Shown here piece by piece: positions 18,134 to 26,174 of a DNA stretch of 64,000 bases; within the stretch, counting starts at the first letter, position 1, and every line of letters begins with the position of its first letter. The stretch is from Mesonia oceanica (GTDB lineage Bacteria > Bacteroidota > Bacteroidia > Flavobacteriales > Flavobacteriaceae): the NCBI RefSeq assembly GCF_902499555.1, contig NZ_CABVMM010000010.1:1-64000 (forward strand). The letters run 5' to 3'. Made by a program: the position numbers and the translations under genes. The notes below the pieces were generated by a model. The model searched no databases. It was not told the DNA's origin and was given only the letters and a program-made list of their open reading frames with translations.

Positions 18134-19388
18134 AGAGAAATATAAAAACTTTCAATTAAATTTTTAGTTTTGAAGCTTAAAGTTTCTAAAAAAGTTCAAT
18201 GTTATTTAATTCCATTGATTTTGCCATTTTCCTTCCTATAGTGTTTACACTTTATTGGGTGTTAAGAAATCAATTGAAACTTCAGAATCTTTTAATAGTA
18301 ATAGCTAGTTACATTTTTTATGGGATGTGGGACTGGCGTTTTTTGTTTCTGATTCTTTTTAGTACTGTAGTTGATTATACGATGGGAATCCTTATCGAAA
18401 GGAATGACTCCAAAAATAAGAAGAAACTTTTCCTATGGATTAGTATTTTGGTGAATTTGGGTTTTTTGGGCTATTTTAAATATTCCAATTTCTTTTTGGA
18501 GAATTTTGTCTATGCTTTTTCTTTTTTGGGGCAGGATTTAAAGTTTCGAGGCTTGGAGATTGTACTTCCGGTAGGGATTAGTTTTTATACCTTTCAAACG
18601 CTTAGCTATACCATTGATGTTTATCGCAAAAAGTTATCACCTACCAAGGATTTTATTGCTTTTTCGGCTTTTGTAAGTTTCTTTCCCCAATTGGTGGCGG
18701 GACCTATTGAACGGGCTACGCATTTATTGCCACAATTTTATAGGAAACGGAAGTTTGATTATGAGTTGGCGGTCAATGGGATGCGCCAGATTCTATGGGG
18801 CCTGTTTAAGAAAGTAGTGATAGCAGATAACTGTGCTCAATTTGCCAATCAGATTTTTAATAATTACGAAGATTATAGCGGGAGTACGTTAATCTTGGGA
18901 GCGGTATTCTTTACCTTTCAAATTTATGGTGATTTTTCGGGTTATTCCGATATAGCTATTGGAATTTCCCGGCTTTTTGGTTTTGATTTGATGCGCAACT
19001 TCGCTTACCCTTATTTTTCAAGAGATATTGCTGAATTTTGGCGTCGTTGGCATATCTCACTTTCTACTTGGTTTCGGGATTATTTATATATTCCTTTAGG
19101 GGGAAGTAGAGGAGGAATGTGGATGAAAATTAGAAATACTTTTATCATATTTTTGGTAAGTGGTTTTTGGCATGGGGCCAATTGGACCTTTATAATTTGG
19201 GGGGCTTTAAATGCTCTTTATTTTTTGCCTTTATTACTGGGTGGTAAAAACAGAAATCATTTGGAGGTGGTGGCCTATGATAAATCTCTTCCAAGTTTTA
19301 AGGAAATACTTCAAATAGGGGTAACATTTGGGTTAACCGTATTTGCTTGGATATTTTTTAGGGCTGAGAATTTGGGACATGCGTTTGG
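18134..19388 (+). repeat. duplicated MBOAT segment, copy 1
   Basis: The upstream region and first about 395 codons of the MBOAT gene are nearly identical to 22493-23759. Identity stops abruptly inside the codons for HAFGYI. Confidence 0.9.
18165..18172 (+). promoter_or_regulatory. candidate -7 element of MBOAT copy 1
   Basis: TAGTTTTG, 27 bases before the ATG. The matching TAGCTTTG sits at the same distance in the duplicated copy (22532-22539). No good -33 TTG is seen. Confidence 0.5.
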
Positions 19389-19638
19389 GTATATTTCTCG
19401 GATATTTCATAAGACTATTTTTAGCGTACCCGCTATTGTAAAAGATTGTAAGCAGATATTAATACTCTTGATCTTCTTTTTAATAATAGAGTGGTTAGGC
19501 AGAAGAAAGCATTTTGCGTTAGAATTTGAAAAGGGTGATCACAGATTTTTGAAATGGACCCTATATAGTTTAATTGTTTTATTGATAGGTTTATTTATGC
19601 AGACAGAAGAAACACCATTTATTTATTTTCAATTTTAA
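18199..19638 (+). CDS. MBOAT O-acyltransferase, AlgI/PatA-like (copy 1)
   Basis: 479 residues with ten or more membrane helices. The MBOAT hallmarks are visible: GDFSGYSDIAIGISRLFGF, RDIAEFWRRWHISLSTWFRDY and the catalytic His in SGFWHGANWTF at about 319-330. AlgI-like MBOATs carry acyl groups across the inner membrane for O-acetylation of exported polysaccharides (alginate, peptidoglycan, teichoic acids). The partner gene 4 bases downstream encodes an SGNH-like protein, the usual companion acyl-transferring enzyme. The C-terminal about 85 residues differ strongly from copy 2 while the rest is nearly identical, so this part may fit the partner. Confidence 0.93.
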   Translation: MLFNSIDFAIFLPIVFTLYWVLRNQLKLQNLLIVIASYIFYGMWDWRFLFLILFSTVVDYTMGILIERNDSKNKKKLFLWISILVNLGFLGYFKYSNFFLENFVYAFSFLGQDLKFRGLEIVLPVGISFYTFQTLSYTIDVYRKKLSPTKDFIAFSAFVSFFPQLVAGPIERATHLLPQFYRKRKFDYELAVNGMRQILWGLFKKVVIADNCAQFANQIFNNYEDYSGSTLILGAVFFTFQIYGDFSGYSDIAIGISRLFGFDLMRNFAYPYFSRDIAEFWRRWHISLSTWFRDYLYIPLGGSRGGMWMKIRNTFIIFLVSGFWHGANWTFIIWGALNALYFLPLLLGGKNRNHLEVVAYDKSLPSFKEILQIGVTFGLTVFAWIFFRAENLGHAFGYISRIFHKTIFSVPAIVKDCKQILILLIFFLIIEWLGRRKHFALEFEKGDHRFLKWTLYSLIVLLIGLFMQTEETPFIYFQF

Positions 19639-19642
19639 TATT

Positions 19643-20611
19643 ATGAAAAAGTTCATTTTTCAGTTGTTTGCATTTTTTCTCTTTTCCAGTTTAATTTATA
19701 TTATTGGAGTTGGGATCTTGGGAAGTATTTTCCCGAAAGGTGAAGTATCTAATATTATTTACAAAAAAGGTTTTAATGGTCACTTATATTCTAGGATTAA
19801 TGAAATAGATAAATATGATGAGGTGGATATTCTTTTTTTAGGTTCTTCTCATGCTTATAGAGGTTTTGATACACGTATTTTTAAAGCTGAAGGATATTCA
19901 AGCTTTAATTTAGGTTCTAGTGCTCAAACACCATTACAAACTTATACTCTTGTTAGTAAATATTTAGAAGATTTAGAACCAAAAATTGTGATTTTTGAAG
20001 TTTACCCTGGCACATTTGTTTCTGATGGTGTTGAATCATCTTTAGATTTAATTGCTAATGATGAAATTACAAGTGAAACTATAGATATGGTTTTAGCTAC
20101 AAACCATATTAAAACCTATAATTCTTTAATTGTTGGTATGTTCGATCGGCTTTTTATTGATTTGGGAATCAAAGAAATATATGAAGAAAATCATATCAAA
20201 GGAAAAGATTTATATGTTTCAGGGGGGTTTGTTGAGCGAAATAATGAAAAAACTAGTAAGGTAGTATCCAATTTAGAAGGAGGTGATTGGAAATATAGAA
20301 AACAAAATTTAAACTATTTTGAAAAGATTCTTGAGAAACTTGAAGAAAAAGGTTTGAAAATTTACTTGGTTTTTGCTCCAATTACAAAAGAGAGGCTTTC
20401 TAAAATAGAAAACAAAAAAGAAATCGATCAATTAATGATTGAATATGAAAATAAATTTAAGAAAACAAAGTATATTGACTTTTCTAGTTTGAATTTTTTA
20501 AAAGATGATCAAGAATTTTATGATTTGCATCACTTAAATCAAAATGGAGTAATAAAATTCAATAAATTTTTTATCCAAAAATTAAAAAGCGATTTGTTTT
20601 TAGTTAATTAA
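19643..20611 (+). CDS. SGNH-like acyltransferase partner of MBOAT copy 1
   Basis: 322 residues, one N-terminal membrane anchor (about 5-28). LFLGSSHAYRGFD at about 66-78 supplies the block I nucleophile Ser of SGNH/GDSL hydrolases and YDLHHLNQNG near residue 295 supplies the block V Asp-x-x-His. This matches the periplasmic AlgX/AlgJ/DltD-like proteins that accept the acyl group from an MBOAT and place it on the glycan. It shows no clear similarity to its positional counterpart 24006-24947 outside the motifs. It ends 5 bases from the convergent ABC gene. Confidence 0.78.
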   Translation: MKKFIFQLFAFFLFSSLIYIIGVGILGSIFPKGEVSNIIYKKGFNGHLYSRINEIDKYDEVDILFLGSSHAYRGFDTRIFKAEGYSSFNLGSSAQTPLQTYTLVSKYLEDLEPKIVIFEVYPGTFVSDGVESSLDLIANDEITSETIDMVLATNHIKTYNSLIVGMFDRLFIDLGIKEIYEENHIKGKDLYVSGGFVERNNEKTSKVVSNLEGGDWKYRKQNLNYFEKILEKLEEKGLKIYLVFAPITKERLSKIENKKEIDQLMIEYENKFKKTKYIDFSSLNFLKDDQEFYDLHHLNQNGVIKFNKFFIQKLKSDLFLVN

Positions 20612-20616
20612 AAAGT

Positions 20617-21309
20617 TTAACCTTTATTTTTTCTTTCATCTTTTTCAACCATTCCATCCCGTAATCTGATGATACGGTGGGCGTGTTCCGCAATATCTTC
20701 TTCGTGGGTGACTAAGATCACCGTATTTCCGGCTGCATGAATTTCATCGAATAAGTTCATGATTTCTACGGAGGTTTTAGAATCTAAATTTCCCGTAGGC
20801 TCATCTGCTAAAATAATGGAAGGATGGTTTACTAAAGCTCGACCTACAGCGACCCTTTGGCGTTGACCACCAGATAATTGATTGGGTTTATGGTCCATCC
20901 GGTCAGCTAAACCAACATTTTTTAAGACTTCGGCAGCGCGTTTGTTTCGGTCTTCTTTGCTTTTGCCGGCATAGATCATTGGTAAAGCAACATTGTCTAG
21001 AGCGGTGGTTCGCGGAAGTAAATTAAAGGTTTGGAAGACAAAACCAATTTCTTTGTTTCTAATTTCAGCCAATTCATCATCACTCATTTGGCTTACATCT
21101 TTCCCATTTAAAATATAAGATCCGGAAGTAGGAGTGTCCAAACAACCTAATAGGTTCATCAAGGTCGATTTTCCGGAACCCGAGGGGCCCATAAAAGCAA
21201 CATATTCTCCTTTTTCAATTTCAAGATCAATACCTTTTAGTACTTTAACTACTTCTTGACCTAGTTGAAAATCCCGTCGAATGTCTTTAATTTTGATAAC
21301 CTTCTCCAT
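20617..21309 (-). CDS. ABC transporter ATP-binding protein, LolD/MacB type
   Basis: 230 residues. Walker [10 protein letters not shown] near residue 41, Q-loop in [18 protein letters not shown], signature [15 protein letters not shown], Walker [15 protein letters not shown], switch VTHE. It belongs to the LolD/MacB/FtsE-like group, which acts with FtsX-like permeases to move lipoproteins or substrates across the envelope. No permease gene lies beside it, so it is an orphan ATPase here. A decayed copy is present at 24955-25535, behind MBOAT copy 2. Confidence 0.93.
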   Translation of the reverse strand: MEKVIKIKDIRRDFQLGQEVVKVLKGIDLEIEKGEYVAFMGPSGSGKSTLMNLLGCLDTPTSGSYILNGKDVSQMSDDELAEIRNKEIGFVFQTFNLLPRTTALDNVALPMIYAGKSKEDRNKRAAEVLKNVGLADRMDHKPNQLSGGQRQRVAVGRALVNHPSIILADEPTGNLDSKTSVEIMNLFDEIHAAGNTVILVTHEEDIAEHAHRIIRLRDGMVEKDERKNKG

Positions 21310-21531
21310 ATAAATAGTATCTGTGCATAAGACGTTGTTGGCTCAGTTTTGTTACAGCTTTGTATGGAAATTTCAAATCCCTAAAAAAGCTACTTCCTAA
21401 CTACTTGCAACATATAGCTTTTATCTGATAATGGTAAACTGAAACAACCAAATTCCAAAAACCGAAAATGATCACTACTTCTCGATATAGTTTTATCCTT
21501 TAGCTGAATATTGAACACTGATTACTCCTCT

Positions 21532-22299
21532 TTAAACCCTGATCTTAAAATGTTCTTTGGCTTGTTCTTTTCTAAAAAACACCAATCCCCAATAAAATGT
21601 ATCAATCGTTACCCTTACTTCAGGGTGTTGTTGAATTTCTTTCCAAGCTTTTTGCATTTCTTGGGACCAATAGATATCATCAAAGATGAATATAGAATTA
21701 TTATGGGTTAGCGGCAAAAGCAGTTCAAAGTTTTTTATGGTAGCTTCGTAACTGTGATTACCATCAATATAGGCTAAGTCATATTTTTGCTGAAGTTTCG
21801 GGAGTATTTCTTCAAATTTATGGACTTGAATTTCTACATTTTTCAATGCGTGCTTTTGCAGGTATTTTTTAGCTATAGCAGCGGTGTTTGCACATGCTTC
21901 TATGCTGAGTACATTGTTGTTGGTATTGGTAGCTAAACTTGCGGTAGCCAAGCCTACAGAAGTCCCTAGTTCTATACTTTGCTTACTATTTAAATACGTG
22001 CAAAGTCGGTAAAGTAATTTGCTGCGTTTCCAAGAAATCCCCGCATTTTTGGCAATAGCAGAAATTTGGCGCTCATCGGATTTAAATACCCGAGAACCTT
22101 TCCCGAAATCTTCTACCTTAATCGTTTCCTTATTTTTAAAAAGCTCTTTTCGATAATCTGCTATTTTTTGATAAGCTTTCTTATTTCCCTTATCATAAAA
22201 GCATTTAGTGACTAATCGGTACACAAAAGGAGAATGTACGCCGTGCTGATTTCGAGAAGAAAGCAAAAATTTAATATATGATTTTAGTTGAAACCACAT
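21532..22299 (-). CDS. class I SAM-dependent methyltransferase, O-methyltransferase-like
   Basis: 255 residues. The Rossmann SAM-binding motif I is in SIELGTSVGLATASLA at about 110-125, with an acidic motif II strand (NVLSIEA) and DLAYIDGNHSYE, the post-motif found in caffeoyl-CoA-type O-methyltransferases. Start MWFQLKSYIKFLLSSRNQHG. No membrane helix. It lies between the two copies of the duplicated MBOAT block and is not duplicated itself. The substrate is unknown; the family often acts on small molecules or sugars. Confidence 0.85.
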   Translation of the reverse strand: MWFQLKSYIKFLLSSRNQHGVHSPFVYRLVTKCFYDKGNKKAYQKIADYRKELFKNKETIKVEDFGKGSRVFKSDERQISAIAKNAGISWKRSKLLYRLCTYLNSKQSIELGTSVGLATASLATNTNNNVLSIEACANTAAIAKKYLQKHALKNVEIQVHKFEEILPKLQQKYDLAYIDGNHSYEATIKNFELLLPLTHNNSIFIFDDIYWSQEMQKAWKEIQQHPEVRVTIDTFYWGLVFFRKEQAKEHFKIRV

Positions 22300-22305
22300 A
22301 GGAGG

Positions 22306-22347
22306 TATTAGGTGTTAGTTATTAGGTGTTAGGGAATAGGGGTTGGG
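22306..22347. repeat. degenerate heptamer tandem repeat, TATTAGG type
   Basis: Six adjacent heptamers: TATTAGG, TGTTAGT, TATTAGG, TGTTAGG, GAATAGG, GGTTGGG. It lies between the methyltransferase start and MBOAT copy 2, and resembles the reverse complement of the array at 62123-62178. Confidence 0.6.
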
Positions 22348-22531
22348 TGAGAGTAAAAAGGTTTTTAAAAATACATGGTTTCTAAGTGCTGATGGGATAG
22401 CAAAAATAGAAGTTTCTTACTACTTTTTAGTTTTTTCTGGAAAATTAAAAGAAGATAATTTCTTTTTCTTTAGGTTGAATAGCTTTCCGATTTTAAAAAA
22501 AAAGAATACGAAACACTTTCAATTAAATTTT

Positions 22532-22539
22532 TAGCTTTG
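22532..22539 (+). promoter_or_regulatory. candidate -7 element of MBOAT copy 2
   Basis: TAGCTTTG, a full match to TAnnTTTG, 27 bases before the ancestral start position (22566), the same spacing as in copy 1. Confidence 0.5.
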
Positions 22540-22551
22540 AAGTTTAAAGAT

Positions 22552-22608
22552 ATGCTAAAAGTTCCATTTTATTTAATTCCATCGATTTTGCCATTTTCCT
22601 TCCTATAG
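22552..22608 (+). other. 18-codon leader frame overlapping the GTG start of MBOAT copy 2
   Basis: ATG at 22552 opens an 18-codon frame (MLKVPFYLIPSILPFSFL) whose TAG stop (22606-22608) overlaps the GTG (22608-22610) by one base. Reinitiation at this TAGTG is possible. Copy 1 has no such ATG at this position. Confidence 0.35.
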
Positions 22609-23999
22609 TGTTTACACTTTATTGGGTGTTAAGAAATCAACTGAAGCTTCAGAATCTTTTAATAGTAGTAGCCAGTTACATTTTTTATGGGATGTGGGAC
22701 TGGCGTTTTTTGTTTCTGATTCTTTTTAGTACTGTAGTTGATTATACGATGGGAATCCTTATCGAAAAAAATGACTCCAAAAATAAGAAGAAACTTTTCC
22801 TATGGATTAGTATTTTGGTGAATTTGGGTTTTCTGGGCTATTTTAAATATTCCAATTTCTTTTTGGAGAATTTTGTCCAGGCTTTTTCTTTTTTGGGGCA
22901 GGATTTAAAGTTTCGAGGCTTGGAGATTGTACTTCCGGTAGGGATTAGTTTTTATACATTTCAAACGCTTAGCTATACCATTGATGTTTACCGCAAAAAG
23001 TTATCACCTACCAAGGATTTTATTGCTTTTTCGGCTTTTGTAAGTTTCTTTCCCCAATTGGTGGCTGGACCTATTGAACGGGCTACGCATTTATTGCCAC
23101 AATTTTATAGGAAACGGAAGTTTGATTATAAGTTGGCGGTCAATGGGATGCGTCAGATTTTATGGGGCCTGTTTAAGAAAGTAGTGATAGCAGATAACTG
23201 TGCTCAATTTGCCAATCAGATTTTTAATAATTACGAAGATTATAGTGGGAGTACGTTAATCTTGGGAGCGGTATTCTTTACCTTTCAAATTTATGGTGAT
23301 TTTTCGGGTTATTCCGATATAGCTATTGGAATTTCCCGGCTTTTCGGTTTTGATTTGATGCGCAACTTCGCTTACCCTTATTTTTCAAGGGATATTGCTG
23401 AATTTTGGCGTCGTTGGCATATCTCACTTTCTACTTGGTTTCGGGATTATTTATATATTCCTTTAGGGGGAAGTAGAGGAGGAATGTGGATGAAAATCAG
23501 AAACACTTTTATCATTTTTTTGGTAAGTGGGTTTTGGCATGGTGCCAATTGGACATTTATCGTATGGGGGGCTTTAAATGCGCTTTATTTTTTACCCTTA
23601 TTATTAAGTGGCAAAAACAGAAATCATTTGGAGGTGGTGGCTTATGATAAATCTCTTCCAAGTTTTAAAGAAATTCTTCAAATAGGGGTAACATTTGGGT
23701 TAACCGTATTTGCTTGGATATTTTTTAGGGCAGAGAATTTGGGGCATGCATTTGGGTATATTAATGGAATTTTTAGTGATTCTATAATAGGAGTTCCTGA
23801 AATTCGGCCAAGCTATCTTATTGCTTTATTAGTAGTGGCATTAGTTGTTGAATGGATCGGTAGGAGAAATCAATTCGCTATTGAAAGTCTTAGGATATAT
23901 TCAAAGTTTAGATTTCATTATTTATTCTACTTATTCTTATGTTATCTGATCTTTATTTTTGGTGGGCAGGAACAGGAGTTCATTTATTTTCAATTTTAG
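22608..23999 (+). CDS. MBOAT O-acyltransferase, AlgI/PatA-like (copy 2, start codon changed)
   Basis: 463 residues from the GTG at 22608; the frame homologous to copy 1 begins 14 codons earlier at an ATT (22566) where copy 1 has ATG. Residues equivalent to 16-395 of copy 1 are nearly identical, including FWRRWHIS and the catalytic His in SGFWHGANWTF. The last about 75 residues differ apart from the terminal FIYFQF. If translation starts at GTG, the first part of membrane helix 1 is missing; if at ATT, expression would be weak. The next gene, a different SGNH-like partner, starts 6 bases after the stop. Likely a functional, re-paired paralogue, but silencing by loss of the start codon cannot be excluded. 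Confidence 0.85.
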   Translation: MFTLYWVLRNQLKLQNLLIVVASYIFYGMWDWRFLFLILFSTVVDYTMGILIEKNDSKNKKKLFLWISILVNLGFLGYFKYSNFFLENFVQAFSFLGQDLKFRGLEIVLPVGISFYTFQTLSYTIDVYRKKLSPTKDFIAFSAFVSFFPQLVAGPIERATHLLPQFYRKRKFDYKLAVNGMRQILWGLFKKVVIADNCAQFANQIFNNYEDYSGSTLILGAVFFTFQIYGDFSGYSDIAIGISRLFGFDLMRNFAYPYFSRDIAEFWRRWHISLSTWFRDYLYIPLGGSRGGMWMKIRNTFIIFLVSGFWHGANWTFIVWGALNALYFLPLLLSGKNRNHLEVVAYDKSLPSFKEILQIGVTFGLTVFAWIFFRAENLGHAFGYINGIFSDSIIGVPEIRPSYLIALLVVALVVEWIGRRNQFAIESLRIYSKFRFHYLFYLFLCYLIFIFGGQEQEFIYFQF

Positions 24000-24005
24000 G
24001 TGATA

Positions 24006-24947
24006 ATGAAAAAATTCGTTTTAAAAATAGTGATCTATTTATTGACCCTATTAATGTTTACTCTAGGCATTAATTTTACTTTAAATAGTTATACGAGGTC
24101 AAAATCACAGTTTGACTTGAAAAAACAGCCAAAATCCATAGTTGTTGGACACTCTCATCCTGAATGTGCTTTTAATGATTCTCTGATTCAGGAATTTAAA
24201 AATTTTTCAAGTTCTGGAGAGTCTTATTTTTATACGTATCCTAAGCTTAAAAATATTATTTTAAATAATGATTCAATTCAAAATATTTTTATCGAATTCA
24301 CCAATAACCAAATTTCTGAGACTATGGATGAATGGATTTTCGGTGAGAAATATATGAATTATCGTTACCCTAAGTCTGATGCATTTTTGGAAAAGGAACA
24401 GCAAAGAATTTTGAGGAACAATAGTCCTGCTGCTTATCTCAATGCTTTATCTCAATCAAAAAAAAAGCAATTGTTGAGAGTTTTTAAAAATGATTTTGAT
24501 TTAACTGATGAATTGGGAGGCTATTTGTATTTGAAAAGATTTAACACAGATTCCATACTAAAATACAGTACAGATAAAATCAATATGCAAGAAAATACAA
24601 TTGATTCCTTTCCTGTTTCTAAACTAAGTTTATACTATTTGAGGAAAATGATTGATTTTTGCAAAAAGCAGCAGAAAAAAGTTTATTTAATTCGTTCCCC
24701 ACAACATTTTAAGTGTAGTGCAATGAAGAATGAAAAGGTTTTTCAGAATATATTAAAAAAAGAATTTAGCGACGTTGAATTTTTAGATTTTGTAAATTTT
24801 CCACTGAAAAATTCTGAGTATGGAGACTTAGGTCATTTAAATTATTTGGGAGCTGAAAAATTTTCGGTTTGGATAGATTTTTTGCTAAAAAAAGGTTTGT
24901 TGGAAAAGACTGATAAACAAAACTTTATTAATAATTATATCAAGTGA
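24006..24947 (+). CDS. SGNH-like acyltransferase partner of MBOAT copy 2
   Basis: 313 residues from the ATG at 24006, N-terminal membrane anchor at about 4-22. SIVVGHSHPECAFND at about 43-57 matches block I (Ser in GHS), and GDLGHLNYLGAEKFS near residue 280 supplies the Asp-x-x-His. The middle shares almost nothing with the partner of copy 1, so the two MBOATs would work with different acceptors or acyl donors. It is followed by the decayed ABC gene on the opposite strand. Confidence 0.7.
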   Translation: MKKFVLKIVIYLLTLLMFTLGINFTLNSYTRSKSQFDLKKQPKSIVVGHSHPECAFNDSLIQEFKNFSSSGESYFYTYPKLKNIILNNDSIQNIFIEFTNNQISETMDEWIFGEKYMNYRYPKSDAFLEKEQQRILRNNSPAAYLNALSQSKKKQLLRVFKNDFDLTDELGGYLYLKRFNTDSILKYSTDKINMQENTIDSFPVSKLSLYYLRKMIDFCKKQQKKVYLIRSPQHFKCSAMKNEKVFQNILKKEFSDVEFLDFVNFPLKNSEYGDLGHLNYLGAEKFSVWIDFLLKKGLLEKTDKQNFINNYIK

Positions 24948-24954
24948 TTAGATT

Positions 24955-25535
24955 CTCTTTTCGTTCATCTTTTTCAACCATTACATCCCGTAAGCGAATG
25001 ATACGGTGTGGGTGCTCCGCAATATCTTTTTCTTGGGTGACTCAAATCACCGTATTTCCGGCCGCATGAATTTTATCGAATAAGTTCATGATTTCTAAGG
25101 AGGTTTTGGAATCTAAATTTCCTGTAGGCTCATCTGCTAAGATAATGGAAGGATGGTGTAGTAAAGCTCGACCAACAGCGATCCGTTGGCATTGACCACC
25201 AGATAATTGATGGGGTTTATGGTCAATCCGGTCAGCTAAACCAACATTTTTTAAGACTTCGACAGCGCGTTTGTTTCGGTCTTCTTTACTTTTGCCGGCA
25301 TAGATCATTGGTAAAGCAACATTTTCTAGGGCGGTAGTGTGTGGAAGTAATTTAAAGGTGTGGAAGACAAAACTAATTTCTTTATTCCTAATCTCGGCCA
25401 GTTCATCATCACTCATTTGACTGACATCTTTTCCGTTTAAAATATAAGAGCCGGAAGTAGGGGGTGTTCAAACAAACTAATAGGTTCATTAGGATCGATT
25501 TCCTAAAACCCGAAGATCCCATAAATGTAACATCC
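24955..25535 (-). pseudogene. decayed copy of the LolD-like ABC ATPase
   Basis: Clearly similar along its length to 20617-21309 but broken. The H-loop region has TGA where the intact gene has a Leu codon (near 25039-25041, in the CACCGT...ACTCA stretch). Walker A is destroyed (GFRKS-like instead of GSGKS). A one-base insertion near 25462-25468 (GGGGGTG versus GGAGTG) shifts the frame, and the N-terminal 20 or so codons are lost. The signature motif ([15 protein letters not shown]) is still legible. The remaining open part (25042-25416) is not a functional ATPase. Confidence 0.88.
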
Positions 25536-26174
25536 TTCCCTTGAAATAAATTTTGCGTTTTGAGGTTTCTAACTGAGGAATTTTTTTGTACAGAATTTCC
25601 ATTCGAAGGGTTCTTTACTTACCTGCATTACGCCTTTCTTCGGTAGGCAGGTCCTGAAACCTGGCAAAGTGGTTCGGCGTAGCTAATAATACTCGAAACT
25701 GAATCTTGAATACTAAAACTCAGCTGGGGGCTGAAAACTGAATTCCTAAATTTCAAAAGCCATTCATTCATCTCCAATATGCAAACCTCTCCTATCATCT
25801 ATCAAAAACTCAAAACTAGTATCTTTTCCATTCTTTTTATAAGGCCAATTGTCCACTAAATACAGAAAACCTCTGTCATTCCGATCGAAGGGGGATCTGT
25901 CGAATTCAGACTGAACTTTTAAAAAGAAAGCTCTTTCAATCACTCGGCTATGTGGCATCTTCCTCCCGACAGGCAAGTTCAGCATGAATTAGCGAAGCTT
26001 TTATAATTGACCCTTATACTCTACTCAGACAGGTTGATTTTCAAAATTGAAGTTTCTTGGGTTTAATTTTAGCTTCTAACTTTCCTGTCTTTGATTCATT
26101 GTCTACTGAACACCGCGTGCTAAACTTCAATTACTAAATTCTAAAAACTAAGTTCTTAACAACTCCATGAGGTT
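25536..26174. other. intergenic region with degenerate repeats
   Basis: No credible gene. The 73-codon frame at 25764-25985 (minus) reads through repeat-like DNA (TCATTCCGATCGAAGGGGG type) that is common between genes in this phylum. Heptamer-periodic sequence (ACTGAAT, CTTGAAT, ACTAAAA; TACTAAA, TTCTAAA, AACTAAG) occurs at about 25685-25755 and 26125-26160. Confidence 0.5.

Larger units (their letters stand above)
22493..23759 (+). repeat. duplicated MBOAT segment, copy 2
   Basis: Counterpart of 18134-19388, including the promoter region. In this copy the start ATG of copy 1 is replaced by ATT. Confidence 0.9.

Noticed and set aside
25764..25985. 73-codon minus-strand open frame
   Set aside because: It runs through repeat-like DNA (TCATTCCGATCGAAGGG type) common between genes in this phylum, and the product (SEFDRSPFDRNDRG) looks like translated repeat.
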